DNA from: Lepus europaeus
Lineage: Eukaryota; Chordata; Mammalia; Lagomorpha; Leporidae
NCBI RefSeq assembly: GCF_033115175.1
Contig: NC_084836.1
Coordinates: 84,162,253-84,226,252, forward strand
Direction of reading: 5' to 3'
DNA length: 64,000 nucleotides
Position numbers and translations under genes: made by a program. Positions 56,125-64,000 of the stretch are shown in pieces. The notes under the pieces are model-generated. The model searched no databases. It was given only the letters and a program-made list of their open reading frames with translations, and was not told where the DNA came from. Positions within the stretch are counted from its first letter, which is position 1. Each line of letters opens with the position of its first letter.

Positions 56125-56335
56125 GAGGAAGACACAGCGATAAGGGCCCAGCCTCAGGAAGGCCTGGGTGCACGACCTGGCTCTGCTGCTCCTGCCATGC
56201 ACTGGAGTGCCCTGTGACCTAACCTCTCCCCTCAGCTTCCTCATCTGAAAAGTGGGTGTGGTGACACCACTGCCCTGTGGGGCTTTATGAGGATTAGTAC
56301 CTGAGCCCCTGTGAGCTGCTGTGGCAGCTGAGAGT
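56125..56335 (+). mobile_element. MIR element
   Basis: CACGACCTGGCTCTGCTGCT, CCCTGTGACCTAACCTCTCC and CAGCTTCCTCATCTGAAAAG then TGGGTGTGGTGACACC follow the MIR core in order. Confidence 0.8.
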
Positions 56336-58006
56336 TAAGTCATCAGAAAATGGCCGCCCCTGCTGCTGAAGTGGCTGAACATTAACTCGGAAGGAATGAG
56401 ACTGGTCACTGGGGAGATGGAGCGATGGCTTGTTAAGTCTTTTAATGAGGAGATCAAGGAAACAAAGTCCAAACAAGAAGATAGGTAGGAAGGTGGTGCC
56501 GGCAGGGTGCTGGCATCCCATCTGGTCTCTGGATGAGGAGCAGTGTCAATGGGCGTGGTTTATGGGGTGATGAAGGCAAGATGGCCAGCTTGTCAGCCCT
56601 GTGTGGGGTGTGGGTATCCTGCCAGAGGTCTCAACTGTGCAGGGCAGTTGGTTTCCCTGTGCCTAGTCTGATGTCACCCAGCCTGTGCATGTCTCCCGGT
56701 GGGGATCTGGCTCCCCACACAGGATTCTCAGTGTTGCCCGTGCTGATTGGCAGAGGCCAGTGCTCTAGGCCACCTTTCAGATTTGCTATACTTTGAAATC
56801 CCCTGGGGAGATTGGGAAAGCCTTGATCCCTGGGTTCTCAGCCCCTCTTACAGTCATCTCTAATGGAACCCGGGTAGCTGTTTGGCCAGTGGAACATCTC
56901 AAAGACTTGGCTATCGGCTGCTTTTGGCAGTTTGGCAGTAGCTGGGGAGGGCTTTGTGGTCCACCCATCTGGGTCTCATGAGTTGGCCAACAGGGCGCCC
57001 CTCACAGACTGAGTGTCCCTGCGGGGTGTCGATCCGCACCTTGGACAGTGGGGAGCTCCTCATCTTCCCCGGCTCTGGCTGAGAATCTGACCAGGCTTCC
57101 CTCTCTGACATCCCCTCTGCCCCTGCTGTGTCTGCTTTTTGAAGGGGGGAGCTGTTTTACCTGCCCTCCTCCTGCTGGGCCGAGAGTGCAGGAAGCCACA
57201 GGAAAGCTTCAGGTCACCCTTGCCAGCTGGATGGAACCAGGACGACCTCACATCTTGATTCGTCGCATTTACATCGCTTGTCCACGTGCAGTGTTTGTAC
57301 TTTACCCCGTTCGTTCACTGCCCAGATTGTCCTGTGGTGCCCTGGACACGGACTCAGGCCGTTGTAGGTGTGGACCGAGGCTCCACACAGTGCTTCTCCC
57401 ACCCACCCCACCCTGGGTGGACACCAAGAAGAGCTTCTGGACACTGACATGGGGCACGGCCATTCCAGCCTCATCCGCACCCACCCATCACTCATCAATG
57501 GGAGAAGCCCCGGAGACTAACAATTTTGATGGCTAGGTGGATGCTTAAAATGATGGCTCTGATTGGGTATCATTTGGGCAGTCATTTCTGGCTGCTGTAA
57601 CCTTCAGGTTTTGAATGTTTAGTTTCTGGTGGTTCTGAGAGAATGAATAACTTTGTCAGTTTATGTAATCTTGAATGTAATTCTGAAGTTATGTAATTCA
57701 AATCACCTTTGCTTTGGGACGTGAGTGTCACTTGGCCTTGTTTGCATTTTTATATTTCAGGAATTTTTGTTGTTGTTAAGTAGGAAGAAGAATGGTGTTG
57801 CTTTTTGCTTACCTGAAAAGTTTACTTTTGATTAAAAAACGGGGTACATACATATTCCGTTGATAGCTGCTGTGCAGTGATTTATGTATATAGGGTAATC
57901 CCTAAGGGATAAAGGTGGCATTCAACAATATTGTCAGTGCTCCAGGGGCTTTTATTAAAACTCATGGTAATTGTCTCTTTTGTGTGTTTTTCCTTTTGGC
58001 TTTCAG

Positions 58007-58123
58007 GTTTTCCAAACCCTGGGCACAGACGTTGTGAAATCTGCATTTGAAGGTTACAATGCGTGTGTCTTTGCATACGGGCAAACTGGATCCGGGAAGT
58101 CCTACACCATGATGGGGAGCTCG
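58007..58123 (+). CDS. KIF16B: KIF16B coding exon 4 (residues 78-116, P-loop)
   Basis: The 117 bases encode 39 residues with the nucleotide-binding P-loop GQTGSGKS at residues 102-109, preceded by NACVFAY, the invariant kinesin strand beta-3, and followed by YTMMG. Lys108 and Ser109 are the phosphate and magnesium ligands of the motor ATPase. Acceptor TTTGGCTTTCAG|GTT, donor TCG|GTAAGT, phase 0 on both sides. From memory the human protein has Lys at 80 and Asn at 115 where this sequence has Gln and Ser. This exon makes the kinesin identification certain. Confidence 0.98.
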
Positions 58124-60097
58124 GTAAGTTGTTTATATCGCACGGGGAGGAACTTTCTTATCGTCGCGCTCTGTTCCGATAGAATTATCTCTTTTATCTG
58201 TGTGGTCCGTACTAACTTGCTTTTCATGTTTGGATCATTTTTTAGTAATAAGATAAAACTCAGTAATAACTTGGGCTAAATTTCCTTTGAGAAATTTTAA
58301 ATTAGAAATAGTTTTTAAGTTTATAAGCATGAATAATGGATGCAAGTCCCAGTTCATTTTCCCTTCTTAAAGACCTCATAATCTTATCAGAAAAGTATGC
58401 TGGCCCCACAAGTAATTTATTCTCCTTTCCTGCCAACACAACAGTTTGAATAAAATTATTGAAGTCTGCTCTTTTAAAAAACTATTCAAAGCGTTTTTTT
58501 CCCCAAGAAAAAATGTAAAAAAAAAATGTAGCTTTTTGATAGAAAGGTACTACGTCAATCCAGCCAATGCATGCAGAAGTTTTTTATAGTCTATATAGGG
58601 TTTTTGTAGAGTTATAGACACACTATATAAAGCTTAGTTATGAGACCATAAGCAGACACTGATGTTATTCTTGCTGCCCAAATATAGAGGGGTTAAAACC
58701 AAGTTCTCGCGGGCACTTGATGTTGCTTTTTGTTTCCCCAGATTGACATAGTGCTTGTGGTTTTAGTTTCCAAACCCATGGCAAGTTCTCGAGGGGGGTG
58801 AGGAGTGAGGATGGAGGAGTGAGGGTCTCCTGCCTGGATGCCGCTGCTGGTGTCGTCAATGCCGAAGGTTTGGCAGTTGGAAGTAGAACATTAGAGCAGA
58901 ACAGGGTCTTTTCCCAATGGGATTTTTCAGTGCCCGTGACCTGGCTTCCTTCCTGTGACAAGTCCATGAGTGCTGTGCTGGGGGTCCTTGACGCTGAAAA
59001 GCAGGGAGGAAAAAACGAAAGGGACGGATAATTTGAAGTTTTACCTTTCCTTTTATCATCACTTCTCTCTTCCTGCTTCCCTACTGTGCCTCTGAGGGAA
59101 GTGAAATTTTTTGCATGTTGATTCTCTAGTGGCAATCTGATATAAGTTAAACGTTTATAAAACACTCATAAGTTAAAATTGCTTTTCTCTGACCTTATAG
59201 TTGAATACCACTTGGCTATTATTTGTTTGTTTACTTTAAAGCAAGTATCAAAATATGGTGAAAGGCTTAACTTTCTTTGACTAGAATTGGTACTGATTGA
59301 ATGGTACAAAGACAAAACATGTCTTAAAGCAGTGACGATACCTGTTGTATTTTGGAGGTGGGGAGTGTAATAAAGGCAGGAGGAGGAGATTCGAGAAGCA
59401 AACATTGCAACTCTGAAGTTTTAGTTTCCTAACAAGATCATTTCACCTGATGTCATTCTGAGCTTCATCAGCCTGTCTGTGCTGAGGTGTGAATTATTGA
59501 GCATTCCACCCACGTGGTCTAGGTAATAGGGTGCATTACAATCTTGTGGTCCAGAAAGGCCAGCGTAGGGACACTGCATTAAAGGAGAGATGCAGTACAC
59601 GTTTTAATGTGGTCCCGTCACTAACCTTTGAGACAAATACTAACCACTTTGAGGACCTACGAAGGTCTTCCTCATTTTTCTTTGCCTTGTGTATATTTCA
59701 CTTCCCTTGGTCCATCTTCAATATACCTTTGACTTGATTCTACAGTTGTAGACTGCCTTGTTTGAAAGTGAGTAAGTCCTGTGTTGAACTAATTAGCAGC
59801 TGCTAACCACATATGGTCAACCCTCCTCATCCTCAGATTCAACTGACCACAGGTTGAAAATCTTTGAAAAGATTCCAAAGAGCCAAACTTCAGTTTCCTC
59901 TCCCGTGAGTCCCGTGCTGAGTCCATGCCAAGGAAGTGAATACCTCCTGCTGTTTCATGGGTCATCTGTCTCCAGCACATGCTATTTGAGCACTGTTCAC
60001 CTCGCATTTCATTTGTGTGCTGTGTGTTTAGACCTATGGTGGTTTTGTCTGTATTGAACATGTATACACTTTCTTTGTTACTCCCTAAACAGGACTA

Positions 60098-60186
60098 TAT
60101 AACTATATATATATGTATGTATGTATGTGTACATGTATATATATACATAGATACACATATATATACATATACACACATATTTATAT
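60098..60186. repeat. TA/TG/CA microsatellite
   Basis: TATATATATATGTATGTATG and related dinucleotide and tetranucleotide runs inside the MER2-like element. Confidence 0.9.
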
Positions 60187-60282
60187 AACTTTGATGCAAT
60201 GTTATGAATTGCAAGTAATATAGGGATGATTTGAAGTATATGAGAGCATGCATGTAGGTTATGTAAGAATGCTGTACCTTTA

Positions 60283-60594
60283 TTTCTAAGATTTTTTTTT
60301 TTTTTTTTAATTTGAAAGGCAGAGTTAGAAAAATCTACCATCTGCTGATTCACTCCCCAAATGAACACAATGGTTGGGACTGGGTCTGGCTGAAGCCAGG
60401 AACCTAAAATTCCATCTGGGTCTTCCATGTGTGTGTCAGGGGTCCAGGTACTTGGGCCATCTTCTGTTGCTTTCCCAGGCACATTAGCAGGGAGCTGGAT
60501 CAGAAGTAGAGCAGCTGGGACTTGAACTAGTGCTCACATGGGATGCCAGTATCGCAGGTGGCAGCTTAACCCTTTGTGCCACAATGCCAGCTCC
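60283..60594 (-). mobile_element. CSINE inside the MER2-like element
   Basis: T-rich start then TAATTTGAAAGGCAGAGTTA, ending GCCACAATGCCAGCTCC. CTGT(A/G)CC(T/A)TT occurs on both sides. Confidence 0.9.
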
Positions 60595-60926
60595 ACTGTG
60601 CCATTTCATATAAAAATATAAAATCCTCAGATTTTGGTATCTGTGGGGATGATGGAGTCTCGGAACCTATGCATGCCTCTCAGATTCTGCGGGTCGACTG
60701 TTACTATAGCCTCAGCAGGTGCAAGTCAGAAGGCTCCAGCATCTCACTGCAGAGAGTGGGTTGCTGCCCTGGGGTGAGGGTGGTAAATGGTGTGTGAGGG
60801 TTTCGGGGCGGTAGGCCTGGATTGGCATGTAGACAGACCCTGAGTCTCAGTTCACTCCACCAGATTGCAGATTCAGTCAAGAGCTTATTTGAAGGGACAG
60901 CTGTGATGTTCTCCTTTCCATTGCAG

Positions 60927-61024
60927 GGGGACTCTGGCTTGATACCTCGCATCTGTGAAGGGCTCTTCAGTCGCATAAATGAAACCACCAGATGGGATGA
61001 GGCATCCTTCCGAACAGAAGTCAG
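60927..61024 (+). CDS. KIF16B: KIF16B coding exon 5 (residues 117-148 and two bases of codon 149)
   Basis: The 98 bases encode GDSGLIPRICEGLFSRINET and then TRWDEASFRTEV. GLIPR-C-LF is the conserved alpha-2a region of kinesin motors following the P-loop helix. Acceptor CCATTGCAG|GG; donor CAG|GTAGTG, which departs from GTRAGT at +4 to +6 and looks weak. The frame across the next junction (AG|C, Ser149) confirms the boundary. Reading into the intron meets a TAG at once. Confidence 0.97.
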
Positions 61025-61305
61025 GTAGTGCCTGTGGCCTGAGTGCCTGGGTGTGAGCTTGGTTGGAGCCCTGGCTGCTTGGCTTGCTCTTAGGTGCTGG
61101 GCTGGATAAGGCCTTTGCATTCCTGCAGGGGAGTCTGCTCTTTCCCTCCCACTCCGTGGCAATTGGGCATAGAGCTTAAAAGAGTAAGGTTTCAGTGGCT
61201 TCCTTGGTTCCGTTTGGGTTAGGGTTTGGGAGGCTGGTAGAGAGAACACAGCTTGGTCAGACACCGTAGCATTTATCTCAGACACCCATGTACTTGCCTC
61301 TTTCT

Positions 61306-61655
61306 TTTCTTTTTTTTTTTTTTTAATTTATTTATTTATTTGAAAGTCAGAGTTACACAGAGAGAGGAGAGGCAGAGAGAGAGAGAGAGAGAGTTAGTTC
61401 CATCCGCTGGTTCACTCTCCAATTGGCTGCAATGGCTGAAGCTGCGCTGATCCGAAGCCAAGAGCCAGAAGCTTATTCCAGGTCTCCCACGTGGGTGCAG
61501 GGGCCTAAGAACTTGGGCCATCTTCTACTGCTTTCCCATGCCATAGCAGAGAGCCGGATCAGAAGTGGAGCAGCTGGGTCTCAAACCAGAGCCCATATGG
61601 GATGCTGGTGCTTCAGGCCAGGGCGTTAACCCGCTGTGCCACAGTGCCGGCCTCC
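61306..61655 (-). mobile_element. Full-length CSINE with 13-base target duplication
   Basis: TTAATTTATTTATTTATTTG start and CCACAGTGCCGGCC end. CTTGCCTCTTTCT is duplicated exactly (61293-61305, 61656-61668). Confidence 0.96.
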
Positions 61656-61774
61656 CTTGCCTCTTTCTGTTATTCTTTATGTTGGTAGAGTCACTGTAAA
61701 TCTAATACACAAATAAATCTGAACACTTCACGTGACTTTTCCTCTTTGAAATGAAACCTATGGGGAGCTAGTGT

Positions 61775-61995
61775 AGCCGCCTCAATGGCTATGAGTGTGG
61801 ACTGGTCAGTCCAGGGTCTCATAGATGCTTGGCCTTTTGGTGGCTGTGTGGCCTTGCACAAGTTATTTATATCATAAATGCCCTTGCCTCACCTGAAAAA
61901 TGAGAATGACAGTTGTACCCCACTCTGGGTCACTGTGTAGACAATCCAGGGTAACCCAGAGTTACCTCCCCGACAAATGTGTGTTGCTGCCGCTA
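61775..61995 (+). mobile_element. MIR element
   Basis: GGCTGTGTGGCCTTGCACAA then GTTATTTATATC, and CCTTGCCTCACCTGAAAAAT then GAGAATGACAG, follow MIR. Confidence 0.75.
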
Positions 61996-62070
61996 AGCAT
62001 TTTGCTGTTAGGACTATTACACTTGTCTAGACTTGTATTTCTTAATTTAATTCTATTTAACACTTTTTAG

Positions 62071-62180
62071 CTATTTAGAAATTTACAATGAACGGGTGAG
62101 AGATCTGCTTAGGAGGAAGTCGTCCAAGACCTTCAATTTAAGAGTCCGTGAGCATCCCAAAGAAGGACCTTACGTAGAAG
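62071..62180 (+). CDS. KIF16B: KIF16B coding exon 6 (residues 149-185 and one base of codon 186)
   Basis: The exon completes Ser149 and reads [13 protein letters not shown], the hallmark beta-4 to beta-5 segment of kinesin motors, then [20 protein letters not shown] and YVE, the part before switch I. The 110 bases end in phase 1 with donor AAG|GTAAGA. From the family, the next exon should continue into the helix before NxxSSRSH. I could not find that exon before 64000, so the gene continues off the window. Confidence 0.97.
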
Positions 62181-63144
62181 GTAAGAGAGATTGATTCCTA
62201 ACCCTTTTCTGCCTAAAAATCAGTGTAAACACAACACTCTCCGACACAGAAAGGTTAGCGTTATGTTGAGACAGAAAAAAATGTGTTTGCTTTTGGTTTA
62301 TTACAGTAGACATGGCATGAGCCGTCACCTCCCAGTGTTCACGTAATGAATTCCTATGTCCCTGGCCTTCACTGGTTTTGTGAGGCTGCCCAATGGTTTC
62401 CTCTGGCAGTAGGTGATTCCTAGAAATTGTTTTCTTGTGTTCTCAAGCATGACAAGCGAGCCTACAATCTGTCTTTTAGTGGCATTGCATTTTAGCCATG
62501 AATTGTCACCGGTCCCAGTGCTGATACGGCCAGGAAAGATAATACCTCCCGCCTGTTGACAAGAGCGCTTGCCAGAGGTCCTGAGTGTGGCTGTGAGCAT
62601 CTGTGCTGGGACACACTAGCAGTGGCCCAGTCAGTGGTGGGGACGCCACAAGGCCATCCTTTTAGCATAGCCGACTCACCGTGCACAAGGTGGCTGAGTG
62701 ATGGCCGGCCTGCAGGAATTCGACACGTAAGGAAGAGGCGCTTCCATGTGGGTACTGCTCTTCGTGTGTGTCTCCTTGGAGGCAAGACTGAGAACTGGCC
62801 ATGGGCTTAAAGATGTGCCTATATTTGAAGGTTGTTTTCATCTGAAAATATCAGATACACTTATAGGACCCAACACATATTTTATTAAATGTCCATTTGA
62901 GCTGTTGCCTTCTGTGTTGAAAGCAAAGTATGACCCTAAGTAGCTGTTTTGTGGCCCATGGAATAACTATGATTGTTAAGAGTTTTTAATTCAACATGTG
63001 TGTTCATGTTTTCCTTTTAATTGTCTTATCAGATTTCAAAAACCATAAAAACTGTTGCATGAACAGATACTTGTGGGATTTAGTTTCTAATAAACGTGCT
63101 ATTCAAGCATCAGAGGAGTAAGGGTTACTCAGTTTTCTAGGAGG

Positions 63145-63413
63145 CCGGGCCAGTGTTGTGGTGCAGCAGGTTAAGCCACCACTTGCGATGCTGGCATCTC
63201 ACTTCAGAGTACTGATTTGAGGCCTGACTACTCTGCTTCCAATACAGCTTTCTGCTATTGTGCCCAGGAGGGCAGTGGAACATGGCTCGCCACCTATGTG
63301 CGAGACCGTCCAGACCTGCCTATTGCAGCATTTCGGGAGTGAACCAGCAGATGAACGATCCCTCTCTGTCCCTCTGCCTTTTAAATACATACATACATCT
63401 TAAAAAGAACTGC
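63145..63413 (+). mobile_element. Diverged CSINE with target duplication
   Basis: GCCGGGCCAGTGTTGTGGTG head and an AAATACATACATACATCTTA tail; CTAGGAGG on both sides (63137-63144, 63414-63421). Confidence 0.9.
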
Positions 63414-63424
63414 CTAGGAGGAAA

Positions 63425-64000
63425 AGAAAAGTAAGCTGGTACTATAGTTCAGTTTTTACACCACGATAAATGGTGAATGGTTCAAATATTTAAATGTAAA
63501 TTATGAAATGATAAAATGGTTAGAAGACATCATGAGTTAAATTTTTCTAGAAACTTGGAGGAAGGAAAGCTTCTAAAAATGTGATTTGAAGCCAGAAATC
63601 CTTCAAGAAAAGATGTTAATTTTGAAATAATAAAAATAAGATAAAATTTTACACTTGGCAGAAACCCTGTAATAAGCAAATTAAACAACTTCAAAACTTG
63701 AGAAAGTATTTTCAAATTTCAGACAAATGACTAATTTACCTAATATGTGATGAAAAGTTCCCTTAAGTCCATAGGGCAGATCCAATAGCCAAATAGAGAA
63801 ATGGACAAATTATAGATAGGCCGCTCAGAGAAGTGAAAATACTCATGGAATGCTCAGCCTTGCTCATAAAAAAAGAGAAAAGCAAAATAAAAATACTTAA
63901 GATAATATCTGTCTCCTCTCCATCTTTGGTCGACATACATATGCCTGATTAGACGGTATTGGAGAGTGTGTTGGGAGAGCAGCACTCTTTTTTTGTTTGT
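63425..64000 (+). mobile_element. Degenerate L1 ORF2 3' fragment, cut by window end
   Basis: AAATGATAAAATGGTTAGAA, GAGAAAGTATTTTCAAATTT and AATAGAGAAATGGACAAATT recall the end of old L1 ORF2. Many stops; no coding capacity. Confidence 0.7.

Larger units (their letters stand above)
52714..58006 (+). other. KIF16B: KIF16B intron 3 (5.3 kb)
   Basis: Bounded by ATG|GTATGC and TTTTGGCTTTCAG|GT. It contains no CSINE. I recognise only a probable MER5-like piece (53615-53770), a MIR (56125-56335) and weak L2-like fragments near 54150-54640. The remainder, including the GC-richer stretch 56600-57540, shows no exon or RNA gene that I can identify. Confidence 0.93.
59805..60712 (-). mobile_element. MER2-like Tigger element, split by a SINE
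   Basis: GTCAACCCTCCTCATCCTCA on the left and CTCAGATTCTGCGGGTCGAC then TGTTAC on the right are matching termini. GAACATGTATACACTTTCTT and CAGATTTTGGTATCTGTGGG lie inside. A TA/TG microsatellite fills 60100-60185. Confidence 0.8.
58124..60926 (+). other. KIF16B: KIF16B intron 4 (2.8 kb)
   Basis: Bounded by TCG|GTAAGT and CTTTCCATTGCAG|GG. The second half is a MER2-like DNA transposon in minus orientation, split by a CSINE and carrying a TA/TG microsatellite. In the first half (58124-59804) I see no repeat or exon. Confidence 0.93.
61025..62070 (+). other. KIF16B: KIF16B intron 5 (1.05 kb)
   Basis: It has a weak donor (GTAGTG) and the acceptor AACACTTTTTAG|CT. It carries one full-length CSINE (61306-61655) and a MIR (about 61775-61995), which together take up more than half of it. 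Confidence 0.92.
62181..64000 (+). other. KIF16B: KIF16B intron 6 (5' part)
   Basis: It begins GTAAGAGA. 62181-63136 has no repeat that I recognise. It is followed by a CSINE with clear target duplications and a degenerate L1 that reaches the window end. No kinesin-like exon is seen. Confidence 0.9.

Noticed and set aside
60704-61285. 193-codon open frame on the minus strand
   Set aside because: It is the antisense of KIF16B exon 5 and its flanks. No family resemblance; length is by chance.
62181-64000. KIF16B exon 7 within the window
   Set aside because: I looked for a frame continuing after YVE in phase 1 with kinesin switch I approach residues and found none before the window end.

Overview
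This is a mammalian genomic window, almost certainly from a lagomorph and most likely European rabbit (Oryctolagus cuniculus). The evidence is the roughly 38 copies, in both orientations, of the lagomorph tRNA-derived SINE (C repeat / CSINE family), together with old placental repeats (L1, L2, MIR, MaLR LTRs, hAT-Charlie and Tigger DNA transposons). There is no prokaryotic, viral or plasmid gene organisation here.

One protein-coding gene is supported: the 5' part of KIF16B, a kinesin-3 (SNX23-type) early-endosome motor, on the + strand. Its CpG-island promoter lies at about 3475-5640, the start codon is at 5490, and six coding exons fall at 5490-5536, 50209-50278, 52600-52713, 58007-58123, 60927-61024 and 62071-62180. 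Spliced, they encode residues 1-185 plus one base of codon 186. This is the N-terminal half of the motor domain, including the P-loop ATP-binding motif and the SYLEIYNE motif. The reading frame is intact across all five complete introns. Switch I, switch II, the FHA domain, coiled coils and PX domain must lie beyond 64000.

Layout: 1-3474 is upstream intergenic DNA with five SINEs. 3475-5640 is the CpG island, with two GC-dense cores and a tandem array of CACGCC-type boxes just upstream of the gene. Intron 1 (5537-50208, 44.7 kb) holds most of the mobile elements, two copies of a repeat I cannot name, and an unusual CA-rich minisatellite at 12541-12997. Introns 2 to 6 (50279 onward) are shorter, and the stretch carrying exons 3 and 4 is free of CSINEs for nearly 9 kb. 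The last 0.6 kb is a degenerate L1 fragment that runs off the window.

Points worth a second look: intron 2 has a GC-AG rather than GT-AG boundary; an upstream AUG 7 nt before the KIF16B start opens a 60-codon overlapping reading frame; the CpG island looks like two promoters; several SINEs are nested or form close inverted pairs; and an unclassified repeat occurs twice. I did not find an undescribed multi-gene system in this window. Family names for old repeats and comparisons with human KIF16B are from memory and were not checked by search.
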